Assembly: GCA_017478685.1 (NCBI GenBank)
Contig: JAFVDC010000067.1
Location: 1-13,150, forward strand
Length of the DNA stretch: 13,150 bases
Direction of reading: 5' to 3'
Source of the DNA: Bacteroidales bacterium
Lineage (GTDB): Bacteria; Bacteroidota; Bacteroidia; Bacteroidales; UBA932
Part shown: positions 1 through 6,527 of the stretch, piece after piece
Position numbering within the stretch: position 1 is the stretch's first letter
Layout: every line of letters starts with the position of its first letter
Notes under the pieces: generated by a model
The model's input: only the letters and a program-made list of their open reading frames with translations
Databases searched by the model: none
What the model was told of the DNA's origin: nothing
Position numbers and translations under genes: made by a program

Positions 1-86
1 GTGGGCGGGACCGTTTTTTTGCACTCGCAGCCTGTAAGAAGGGCCGCCAAAACAGCGGCTATTGCAATGCCGAAAAATCTTTTCAT
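1..86 (-). CDS. N-terminus of a lipoprotein (partial)
   Basis: This is the beginning of a gene that runs off the left edge of the window; only 28 complete codons are visible. It opens with ATG at 86 and reads Met-Lys-Arg-Phe-Phe, then a hydrophobic stretch, then the lipobox Leu-Thr-Gly-Cys at residues 17-20, a typical type II (lipoprotein) signal peptide. After the cysteine come Glu-Cys-Lys-Lys-Thr-Val-Pro-Pro. The product should be exported, lipidated on the cysteine and anchored in the outer or inner membrane. It lies 34 nt downstream of the propeller-AraC regulator stop codon, so it may be cotranscribed with it, although a TATATTTG box in the gap could give it its own promoter. The mature domain is outside the window, so no function can be given. 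Confidence 0.75.
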   Translation of the reverse strand, partial: MKRFFGIAIAAVLAALLTGCECKKTVPP

Positions 87-107
87 TTTCAATGTGTTTT
101 TCGGCAA

Positions 108-115
108 CAAATATA
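108..115 (-). promoter_or_regulatory. Candidate Bacteroidetes -7 box for the partial lipoprotein
   Basis: The minus strand reads TATATTTG here, a match to the Bacteroidetes -7 consensus TAnnTTTG, 21 nt upstream of the ATG at 86. No clear TTTG -33 box is seen at the expected 19-21 nt spacing, so this is a weak call. The box sits in the short gap after the stop codon of the upstream gene. Confidence 0.35.
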
Positions 116-120
116 GCAAA

Positions 121-1746
121 TTATTCTTGACTGCTTTGCTTCCACAGTGTGGGCGTGGGGCCGGTTTTGGCCTTGAAGGTGCGGAAGAAGGACTTCTCTG
201 AGGAGAAGCCGGATTCTTCGGCTACATTTGTCAGGAGCATCTGGGGGTTCTCCCTCATTAGCTTCTGGGCGTAGGCTATGCGGTAACCGGCAACGAGGTC
301 CGAGAAGGTGGTGCCGCCCTGGCTGTTGACGGTGGCCGTAATGTATGTGGTGTTGGTGCCAAGTTCCTGGGCCAGAGTGGCTTTGGTGAGGTCTTTGCGG
401 CGGAACCACTCCTCTTTTTCAAGGAGGGTGGTGATCCTGGACATAAGGTCCGGGGACGGGGCCTCTTCTTCGGCGGGAACTTCCTCATTTTGAACGGGTT
501 TTCTCCTTAGAGTAAGGCCGATGAAAACGCCGATGAGGATGGCCACAAGAAGGAGCCACCACCAGTTGAAGCCGCCGGCAGCTTCGGCCGAAGATTCTCC
601 TAAAATGAGAAGCCTTGTTTCTCCAAGGGTGTGGAAGTTGTCCTTTTCCCTGCCGCCTGCAATGAGGATGTTTCCGGAGGGGGTGAGGACTATGGACGCC
701 TCTTTTTTGTCCGGATTGGAGCCTTCGGCATAGAAGACTTTGAGGCTGGACTTCCCGCCGTCAAGGGAGGGGTTGTAGTCTATTTCAAGGAGGATGTCCG
801 TACCGGGCTGCGCAAAGCCATACTGGTAAGCTTTTCTGGCAGAGCGGTTTACGACAAACGAAGGCGACCACTTTATGGGAGAGCCGTCCGGCATGGCCAC
901 GGGAATGGGGGCGCCGGTTTCAAGGAGGGAAAAGTCTTCTCCGCGTATTTTCAGGATGCCGGGAAGGGAGTCGGTTTTGCTGATGGCGGGAACAAGGTAG
1001 GTGTAGTCCCCTATTGTGGACACGCCGGATACGGCGCCGCCCATGTTGCCATAGGGCTGCCAATCCTCAAGGATTTGCGGGAAGAAAGGCTCTCCCCTGA
1101 GGCGGTCTACCGTGACACTCTCCGTGCGGTTACCGTGGATGTCCACTGCGCCGAAAATAATGGCATTGCCGGGGGCCGACTGCAGGATATACGGCTGGCA
1201 CCTGTCTTCAGTCACGGGTTTTTCGGCACGGAATTCCCCGCCCCTTACGTACACCTCGATGGCGTCGGAGCTGTACCAGTTTCCGGACACCACAACGGTG
1301 TCTCCGGGCATTACAAGGGCCGAAGAATATGCCCTGGGACGGTCCAGGATGCCAACCGGCTCCATGCGGTGCTCTGCAGGGATGTAGCGTTCCACGCCCC
1401 AGCTTCGGCCTATGCCGAAGGGTTCGGCCGAACCGCCGCCCACAAGCACGGAGCCGTCCTGAAGGATAGCCGTAAAGGCGCCGTCGTGGGTGTAGTTCAT
1501 GGATATCTCATGCCACTCCTTGCCGTCGAAGTATTCGGCGGTTTCGGCCGGAATGAAACCTGTGGTGTGGCCGCCTACGGCAAGGATTTCGTTATTTTCA
1601 AGCAGCACCAGGGAAGGCACGGACCTTGGTGTGTTAAGGGAGGGAAGCTCCCGCACGCCGGCTTTCACAAAGGGGACTTCCTGCCCGGAGGCCGAAACCG
1701 GCACGAGCAGGAGAATCGCGACTATATAAATAATTATGCGGGGCAT
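121..1746 (-). CDS. Membrane-spanning one-component regulator: kelch-like beta-propeller, TM helix, AraC-type DNA-binding domain
   Basis: The product of about 541 residues appears to join an extracytoplasmic sensor to a cytoplasmic DNA-binding domain in one chain. Residues 1-20 form a signal peptide or anchor. Residues about 30-390 contain repeated blade-like segments of the galactose-oxidase/kelch kind (hydrophobic strand, Gly-Gly turn, then an aromatic strand), for example around EILAVGGH, SVLVGGGS and NILIAGGRE. Residues 395-413 form a Trp-rich TM helix followed by Arg-Arg-Lys, which places the C-terminus inside. Residues about 434-541 are an AraC/XylS domain with two helix-turn-helices (near 453-474 and 503-535), including the family signature ending GFSSEKSFFRTFKAKTGPTP. 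No histidine kinase or receiver is present, so it differs from hybrid two-component systems of gut Bacteroidetes. I prefer ATG at 1746 to the upstream TTG at 1758, because it gives a clean signal peptide and has a GGAA-like ribosome site. It starts 36 nt after the lipocalin-like gene. The ligand is unknown. Confidence 0.85.
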   Translation of the reverse strand: MPRIIIYIVAILLLVPVSASGQEVPFVKAGVRELPSLNTPRSVPSLVLLENNEILAVGGHTTGFIPAETAEYFDGKEWHEISMNYTHDGAFTAILQDGSVLVGGGSAEPFGIGRSWGVERYIPAEHRMEPVGILDRPRAYSSALVMPGDTVVVSGNWYSSDAIEVYVRGGEFRAEKPVTEDRCQPYILQSAPGNAIIFGAVDIHGNRTESVTVDRLRGEPFFPQILEDWQPYGNMGGAVSGVSTIGDYTYLVPAISKTDSLPGILKIRGEDFSLLETGAPIPVAMPDGSPIKWSPSFVVNRSARKAYQYGFAQPGTDILLEIDYNPSLDGGKSSLKVFYAEGSNPDKKEASIVLTPSGNILIAGGREKDNFHTLGETRLLILGESSAEAAGGFNWWWLLLVAILIGVFIGLTLRRKPVQNEEVPAEEEAPSPDLMSRITTLLEKEEWFRRKDLTKATLAQELGTNTTYITATVNSQGGTTFSDLVAGYRIAYAQKLMRENPQMLLTNVAEESGFSSEKSFFRTFKAKTGPTPTLWKQSSQE

Positions 1747-1782
1747 ATTTCTTCCCAAAGATAAGGATTTTAACGGTAATAC

Positions 1783-2730
1783 CTAGCGCTTGTAGAACCA
1801 GGGGGTAAGGCCGACTGCAGCGCCAAAGGCTTCCTTGCCGTCCGGGCTAACGCAAAGATCGAAGTTGCAAAGATCCATTGCTTCATCGTGCAGCTGCTGC
1901 CCTGCTCTCCAGATAACGGCTTCAAAGGTGTGGTCATCATCACTCGCCTCATGACCCATTGCCTTAAGCTCGTTTACGGTGTACCAGGTATAACCATTGA
2001 GTTCAAACGTTTCAGGGTTCATGCCAGGGGCGGCGTCAGGCCCGTCACCCCAGGCATTCCAGCCGAAAGACCAATTGTATGAATCTACGTGATTTATATA
2101 TTTTGCGGCCCAGATGTGGTTGTCGTCTGCTTCTATGTGCATTTTGCCGTCATTGAGAGTGAATGTTCCCTGGATATGGTAACCCCACATGGGAACATAC
2201 AGGTCAATGTTGTTTCCGGACACCAGAAGGCAAAGCCTGTAATCGGCATCTTCCGTATACTGGGCGGGCTTGACTCCGGAGTGAGGTGCGTCCCAGCGGC
2301 CGTCTCCAAGGGTGCCGGAATCCACCTTTGCGCCTTCTTTCCTGAAACTTTCATAGCGTACCATGTCATCCATTTCGGTAATGAGCACCAGCCAGGCTTT
2401 TCCGCCGATAAGGCGCGTCTTGAGAGTGGCCGATTCACCGGAAGCTGTGATGGTGATTGTGTTGTCGGCTTCATTGTAGGACCATGTTCCGGAAGCGCTT
2501 TCTCCCCAATTCACCTGCGTGCAAGTGCCGTCTGCATTGAAGACCGTCTTGTATTCCTCGTCGGCAATCCAGGTGCCCACGAAATCGGCCGAAGTGATTT
2601 TTTCTTCTACTACGGGATTTGTCCCTTGATCGGGGTTGGAAGGGTCTCCGTTGGAGGGGTTTGTCTTGCCGCAGCCGGCAAAGAGTAGTGCAGCACATGC
2701 GATAGCTGCAAATAAATGATTCTTAGACAT
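1783..2730 (-). CDS. Lipocalin-like lipoprotein
   Basis: This 315-residue exported lipoprotein begins with ATG at 2730. Its type II signal peptide has the lipobox Phe-Ala-Gly-Cys (Cys20), followed by a Pro/Asn/Asp-rich linker to about residue 43. The next stretch, about residues 47-130, reads like the small lipocalin-type beta-barrel domains common in Bacteroidetes lipoproteins: a Gly-Thr-Trp strand (VGTWIAD), then FNADGTC, GTWSYNEADNTITIT and a closing strand. The C-terminal half is Trp- and Tyr-rich, likely beta-structured, and I do not recognise it. The domain call rests on pattern only, and no binding pocket residues can be named. The gene lies 12 nt after the YD-repeat-like lipoprotein and 36 nt before the propeller-AraC regulator, so the three are probably one transcript. 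Surface or periplasmic ligand binding is plausible but inferred. Confidence 0.75.
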   Translation of the reverse strand: MSKNHLFAAIACAALLFAGCGKTNPSNGDPSNPDQGTNPVVEEKITSADFVGTWIADEEYKTVFNADGTCTQVNWGESASGTWSYNEADNTITITASGESATLKTRLIGGKAWLVLITEMDDMVRYESFRKEGAKVDSGTLGDGRWDAPHSGVKPAQYTEDADYRLCLLVSGNNIDLYVPMWGYHIQGTFTLNDGKMHIEADDNHIWAAKYINHVDSYNWSFGWNAWGDGPDAAPGMNPETFELNGYTWYTVNELKAMGHEASDDDHTFEAVIWRAGQQLHDEAMDLCNFDLCVSPDGKEAFGAAVGLTPWFYKR

Positions 2731-2742
2731 AACAGTGTTATT

Positions 2743-3999
2743 TTAATAGTATTCTATTTCCCTGCTCAGACTGCCGTCTTTAACCTCGCTGTCCGGGCCG
2801 TCGAAGGCAATCATATATTTGGTTTTGTAGGATATCCAGTTGCCGTGGGAGTCGTATTCGAATTCCCAGGTGGTGGGGCGGGTCCAGCCGTTCTCGGAGC
2901 CCTCCTCTCCGTTGAAACGTTCCTGCATTTCAATGAGGTCTCCGTACTCATTGTATTTGTATGTTTCCCAATAGTCAAAGACCACGAAGGAGTCGTGGGG
3001 TTCTCCGGGCGGGCATTCCCACTTGGTGGTGCAGATATAGCGCTTCTCGCTGGTGTCAAACTGAGTTATGCCGTCCATTCCTTCTATCCTGAGCGGCATG
3101 CCGTTGTCGCGCCACTCCATTGCGGTGATCTTATAGAAAATTCTGCCGTCGGCTCCAATTTCTCCGGAGTAAGGATAGTTGTTCTTATAAACAATCGGCC
3201 CAAAAGTAATACTCCAATCCGGCTCCTCTGTCAGATTCTCTCCCGTTTCCGGGTCTGCATTATAATGATCATTTACATACTCCATATTACCGTCGGCGTT
3301 GAACCGGAAGTAGCAGTCCGTGACATCCAGACTGCTATTTACCTTTGTACCACGGACAATATGGATGGCCGAAAGGTCTTTCATTATGAGGGCATTGCCG
3401 TTCACTTCCACGCTATGCTCCGAGAAAGACTCCGGAGTTATGTGGCGGAATGCATAAAAACTGGAGAAAGGAGAATCGTCAGGGCGCACCCAAACGTATT
3501 TTCCGGGGTTGTTATACTCGTATGTCCAGGTTTCAAGGCTGGCCCACTGGTCGAATTCGTCGCTGCCGGGCTCTGTGCTGCGGCCGTAAATCTTCTTGAC
3601 AAGACGGCCGGTTTCGTCGTAGTAATACTTCTCCATCCATTCTCCGCGGGAGTCATTAACGTCACGGATTTCCGTAAGGTTTCCGGCTTCGTTGTACTTG
3701 TATACCCTGGAGCTGGAAGAAAGGGTCCAGCTTTTGACGGGGCCCCTGAGACCGGCCCTTTCCCTGTCTGAGCGCTCCCAGTAGTTGGTTTCGTACCAAG
3801 GTTCGGGGGAAAAGTCCGGGGTGTCTACAGTGCCGGGGTTGTCGCCTGTGCCGGGGTTGTCGCCTGTGCCAGGATTGTCCCCGCTGCCGCCGGGGGTCTG
3901 GCCCTGCTGCTCATTTGGGGTCCCGTTATTGGAGGGTTGCTCGGCCGGGTTGCAGGCAATAATTGCCATGGCCGAAAGTAGCAGAATTGTCTTTTTCAT
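2743..3999 (-). CDS. Lipoprotein with YD (RHS-like) repeat motifs
   Basis: The product is 418 residues long, starting with ATG at 3999. Its lipoprotein signal peptide ends Ile-Ile-Ala-Cys (Cys16). A low-complexity linker (about residues 17-62) follows, rich in Gly, Asn, Pro and Gln, with three tandem Gly-Asp-Asn-Pro-Gly-Thr units. The rest is a Tyr/Trp/Glu-rich beta domain with several YD-repeat-like units, recognisable as YKYNEAGNLTEI, YYYDETGRLVKKIYG, YKYNEYGDLIEM and FEYDSHGNWISYKTKY. Such units are known from RHS/YD-repeat proteins and from many small Bacteroidetes lipoproteins of unknown role. No toxin or other catalytic domain is visible at the C-terminus, so this is not a polymorphic toxin as it stands. 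It is the first gene of the left-hand cluster, with a candidate promoter just upstream. Confidence 0.75.
   Translation of the reverse strand: MKKTILLLSAMAIIACNPAEQPSNNGTPNEQQGQTPGGSGDNPGTGDNPGTGDNPGTVDTPDFSPEPWYETNYWERSDRERAGLRGPVKSWTLSSSSRVYKYNEAGNLTEIRDVNDSRGEWMEKYYYDETGRLVKKIYGRSTEPGSDEFDQWASLETWTYEYNNPGKYVWVRPDDSPFSSFYAFRHITPESFSEHSVEVNGNALIMKDLSAIHIVRGTKVNSSLDVTDCYFRFNADGNMEYVNDHYNADPETGENLTEEPDWSITFGPIVYKNNYPYSGEIGADGRIFYKITAMEWRDNGMPLRIEGMDGITQFDTSEKRYICTTKWECPPGEPHDSFVVFDYWETYKYNEYGDLIEMQERFNGEEGSENGWTRPTTWEFEYDSHGNWISYKTKYMIAFDGPDSEVKDGSLSREIEYY
3830..3883. repeat. Three tandem 18-bp repeats coding GDNPGT units
   Basis: The plus-strand unit gtgccggggttgtcgcct occurs at 3830-3847, is identical at 3848-3865, and is degenerate at 3866-3883 (gtgccaggattgtccccg). 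It lies in frame inside the linker after the lipoprotein signal peptide, so copy-number change would lengthen or shorten the linker by six residues without a frameshift. The first two copies being identical suggests recent duplication or slippage. Confidence 0.9.
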
Positions 4000-4024
4000 G
4001 TCACCCGTTTTAATATACCTGTGA

Positions 4025-4032
4025 CAAAAATA
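4025..4032 (-). promoter_or_regulatory. Candidate -7 box for the lipoprotein/AraC cluster
   Basis: The minus strand reads TATTTTTG, matching the Bacteroidetes -7 consensus TAnnTTTG, 25 nt upstream of the ATG at 3999. No convincing TTTG -33 box is seen at the usual spacing. It is the best promoter candidate in the gap upstream of the three-to-four-gene cluster. Confidence 0.4.
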
Positions 4033-4064
4033 GCCACCACAACAGTTTTCGCAGTGACAATAGG

Positions 4065-4100
4065 AATAAAACGGACTGACAAAACAATAATTGTCATCCG
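4065..4100 (-). terminator. Intrinsic terminator after the remnant ORF
   Basis: On the minus strand a 10-bp stem (CGGATGACAA paired with TTGTCAGTCCG, one bulged base) with an 8-nt AT loop is followed directly by TTTTATT. It begins 16 nt after the TAG stop at 4117. It would end transcription from the remnant ORF and insulate the lipoprotein cluster. A dedicated terminator also argues that the reading frame ending at 4117 was once a real gene. Confidence 0.65.
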
Positions 4101-4116
4101 TTATTGGATAAAACCG

Positions 4117-4401
4117 CTACTTGAGCCAGGAGGAGATGGACTGCGCCTTGACGAAGAACCAGTTTGACGGCCCGTCTTCCAAGAGACGGTATTCGGGGTG
4201 ATTGCCCCAGGAGGCGGGTTCGTCACGAAGCGCTGCATCCTCACCTGTGTCGTTGTCTATGAACGGAACTTTTGGACGTGATCCGATCGTTGCCGGGAGG
4301 AATAATAGTTTAGTGGCGGTTATAATACTGATATTTAAGTGTTTACAAAGAAGCCTAGTAGAATTAATTCTAGTAGGCTTCTCTATAAACGCCTCATTCA
4401 C
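4117..4401 (-). pseudogene. Probable 3' remnant of an unidentified gene
   Basis: A 94-codon frame ends with TAG at 4117. Its last 50 or so codons (about 4117-4285) look like real protein sequence, with GC-rich codons like the neighbours and motifs such as PFIDNDTGEDA, RDEPASWGNHPEYRLLEDG and NWFFVKAQSISSW. The first 40 codons cover an AT-rich stretch and the 34-bp palindrome, and look non-coding. No ribosome site or convincing start is seen near the credible part. The likeliest reading is the tail of a larger gene whose 5' part was lost by deletion, still followed by its own terminator at 4065-4100. It could instead be a small intact protein starting at ATG 4401. I do not recognise the family. 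Confidence 0.4.
4349..4382. terminator. 34-bp imperfect palindrome, possible bidirectional terminator
   Basis: Arms agaagcctagtagaatt and aattctagtaggcttct are complementary at 16 of 17 positions, with one mismatch and no spacer. On the minus strand the GC-richer outer stem ends AGGCTTCTTTG, a short T-rich tail, about 60 nt after the symporter stop codon at 4445. It may therefore terminate the LytTR/symporter operon. The weak T-run, the perfect central symmetry and its position at the edge of a gene remnant leave open a role as a recombination scar or a protein-binding site. Confidence 0.45.
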
Positions 4402-4444
4402 AGGTGTTTAGCTGCCACCGCGGGTGGAGAAATATGGAGGGGAA

Positions 4445-5758
4445 TTAGCGGCGCCTGAGGAGCCACAGCCCAGCCATGGTGAAAATGGCGTTGAGGGGAA
4501 GGATCTCGTAGGAAAAATGGTAGCCGCCAAACCAGGCTACGGAGTTGAGATCCAGAACAAGGCAAAGCGCGGGAGCAAGGACTGCCACAAGGGGCACCCA
4601 GCGGTCACGGACCTTGGCCTTGCACATGAGGCCGAAGGCGAAAAGGCCCAGGATGGGGCCGTAGGTATAGCTTGCGAGCCTGTACACGGCATCTATCACG
4701 CTGGTGGAATTAAGGGCCGAAAACACCAGTATGCACACGGCCATGAGGGCGGCCATGCATGTGTGGACAAGTGTTCTACGGTTATCGTTCCCCAGTATGT
4801 CCACGGAGAATGACGTGGTAAGGGCGGTAAGGGCGGAGCCTCCGGCGGGGAACCCTGCCATTACAAGGCCGATGATGAAAAGTGCCGCCACAAGCCCTCC
4901 AGCGGGCATCAGGCCGCTCCAGGCCACCGTGGGGAACAATTCATCTGAGCGTTCCACGGAAAGATTATGAAGCCCGGCAAACTGGTATAGGTAAACGCCC
5001 AGAAGGAGGAACAGTGCTATCACCACGGTTTGCAGAAGGGATGATACTATGAGGTTTTTCTGGGAGTCCCGCACATTCTTGCAGGCAAGTGTGCGCTGCA
5101 TCATGTCCTGGTCCAGGCCGGTGGTGCCCACAACCACAAAAAGGCCGCCCAGAAGTTGTTTCCAGAAGAACTGCGGATGGTTGATGTCGTCGAAGTAAAA
5201 CACTCTCATAAGGCCAGTATCGGGCTTCCCTACCTCCCGGCCTATAAGAACCAGGCAAAGTACCACCGCAAGCAGCATGGCGAGGGTTTTGACTATGTCC
5301 AGGCCTATCACGGCCTTAACCCCGCCGCGGACAGTGTAGAGCCACTCCAGGAACACCACCACAAGCACCGTTACCCAGAACGGAATGCCTATGGGGCCTG
5401 TAAGGAGCAGCTGGAGCGTTGCAATCATTAGGAACAGCCTCACGGATGCTCCCAGCATTTTGGATACAAAGAAGAACCACGCACCGGTTTTGTGGGCCGA
5501 AACCCCAAAGCGTTTGTCAAGGTATTCGTACACGGACACTACGCCAAGACGGAAGTACAGCGGGGTGAGCACAAAGGCTATGACAAGGTATCCCAGAAAG
5601 AAGCCGAGGCACATCTGGAGATACCCGAAGCCGATGTTCCCCACCATTCCCGGCACGGACACGAAAGTGACGCCGGACAGGCACGAGCCTATCATGGCAA
5701 TGGCCACTTTCCACCATGCGGTGGAGCGGCTTCCGTAAAAGTCTTTATTCCCCGCCAT
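4445..5758 (-). CDS. SSS-family sodium:solute symporter, N-terminally short
   Basis: This 437-residue polytopic inner-membrane protein belongs to the sodium:solute symporter (SSS) family. Recognisable segments are the first core helix IGSCLSGVTFVSVPG (near residues 23-37), which in the family helps form the sodium site, then LTPLYFRLGVVSVYEYLDKRFG, the loop WLYTVRGGVKAVIGLDIVKT and the motif TGLDQDMMQRTLACK. Homologues as I know them carry one extra N-terminal TM helix of about 30 residues before the segment matching GNKDFYGSRSTAWW. Here the protein starts just there, and the upstream frame is open for only about 18 codons without an ATG. A TTG at 5761 adds a single residue; I chose ATG 5758. 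It overlaps the LytTR gene by 14 nt, so translation is probably coupled. The substrate cannot be read from the sequence. The last TM helix runs into Arg-Arg-Arg at the C-terminus. Confidence 0.88.
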   Translation of the reverse strand: MAGNKDFYGSRSTAWWKVAIAMIGSCLSGVTFVSVPGMVGNIGFGYLQMCLGFFLGYLVIAFVLTPLYFRLGVVSVYEYLDKRFGVSAHKTGAWFFFVSKMLGASVRLFLMIATLQLLLTGPIGIPFWVTVLVVVFLEWLYTVRGGVKAVIGLDIVKTLAMLLAVVLCLVLIGREVGKPDTGLMRVFYFDDINHPQFFWKQLLGGLFVVVGTTGLDQDMMQRTLACKNVRDSQKNLIVSSLLQTVVIALFLLLGVYLYQFAGLHNLSVERSDELFPTVAWSGLMPAGGLVAALFIIGLVMAGFPAGGSALTALTTSFSVDILGNDNRRTLVHTCMAALMAVCILVFSALNSTSVIDAVYRLASYTYGPILGLFAFGLMCKAKVRDRWVPLVAVLAPALCLVLDLNSVAWFGGYHFSYEILPLNAIFTMAGLWLLRRR

Positions 5759-6524
5759 CAATATTGTTCTTATGGGACCTGCCGATAGGAAGGACTTTGT
5801 CCACTCCCAGCAGTTTTACGCTCACCGCCGTACGCTTTTCTATCCTCCAGAGAGGAACTATATATGAACGGTGAATGCGCACGAATTTACCCTCCGGAAG
5901 GTCTTCCAGAAGGGCTTTGAGGGGTTTTTGGGTAACTACGTCCTCGCGGTGGTCAAGGTGGAAGCAGGCGTAGTTGTTGCGGCCTTCTATGTACTGGATT
6001 GTACTTACGGGGATATGGACTGTCTTGTATTCGGATTTTACAAGGATGTCGTCGTCTTTCACCACTTCCTCCGCCCTTGTGCGCACGGCTTCTTCGCTTT
6101 CCTGGACGGCGTCGTCGGCATCTTTAACGGCCGTGAGGCGGCTCACATATGCCGAAAGCATGCCTACCGGTATGGAGTAGGAGACCACGGCGATAAGGAG
6201 GATCCACATGGCCCTGATATGAGGCGCCGTTCCGGTTCCGTACTCCGGATTGCGGGGGAAATCCACCGGCGTGAGGGACATCAGGAAGGTGGCGGCGGCA
6301 ATAAGGAAAAGGGCTCCCAGCACCGTCAGATAGCCTTTGGGGCCATCAAGAAGCACCGGGCCGAGTCCTTTTCGGCCCAGGAAAAAGACAAGGTACAGCC
6401 AGCCTATGTAAAGGAGGACATAGCCGGAATGCCACTGCACCCAGTCTCCTATGGGAAAGAGAAACATCATCATCGGCATCAAAAAGACGCCGAAGATGAT
6501 GTCTATCCAGTGTATCGCCTTCAC
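5745..6524 (-). CDS. Membrane-anchored LytTR-type transcriptional regulator
   Basis: The protein has 259 residues. Four predicted TM helices (about 5-23, 34-50, 65-84 and 105-127) are followed by an acidic, probably helical linker (130-157) and a LytTR DNA-binding domain (about 160-254). The domain shows the family marks: VSTIQYIEGRNNYACFHL, LPEGKFVRIHRSYIVPLWRIE and the closing LPIGRSHKNNI. It has no receiver domain, so it should sense through its membrane part or a membrane partner rather than by phosphorylation. I take the GTG at 6524, only 3 nt after the stop of the OmpA/TPR lipoprotein; the next Met is inside the first helix. Its 3' end overlaps the symporter gene by 14 nt. This tight pairing suggests that transporter and regulator act together, with either controlling or informing the other. 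The target promoters are not known. Confidence 0.88.
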   Translation of the reverse strand: MKAIHWIDIIFGVFLMPMMMFLFPIGDWVQWHSGYVLLYIGWLYLVFFLGRKGLGPVLLDGPKGYLTVLGALFLIAAATFLMSLTPVDFPRNPEYGTGTAPHIRAMWILLIAVVSYSIPVGMLSAYVSRLTAVKDADDAVQESEEAVRTRAEEVVKDDDILVKSEYKTVHIPVSTIQYIEGRNNYACFHLDHREDVVTQKPLKALLEDLPEGKFVRIHRSYIVPLWRIEKRTAVSVKLLGVDKVLPIGRSHKNNIDGGE

Positions 6525-6527
6525 GGT

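Noticed and set aside
1756..1763. TATCTTTG as a promoter -7 box for the propeller-AraC gene
   Set aside because: It matches TAnnTTTG but lies only about 10 nt before the chosen ATG at 1746 and has no TTTG at the right distance; read-through from the gene 36 nt upstream is more likely.
631..1764. 377-codon open frame on the plus strand
   Set aside because: Antisense to the propeller-AraC gene; its composition is that of a mirrored coding frame and no signal peptide, domain or ribosome site supports it.
2716..3771. 351-codon open frame on the plus strand
   Set aside because: Antisense to the YD-repeat-like lipoprotein, whose signal peptide and repeats make the minus-strand frame the real one.
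3830..3883. Short tandem repeats as a CRISPR array
   Set aside because: The repeats are contiguous without spacers and in frame in a lipoprotein linker.
2743..3999. YD-repeat protein as a polymorphic toxin
   Set aside because: Only 418 residues, a few degenerate YD units, no RHS core end motif, no toxin domain and no immunity gene next to it.
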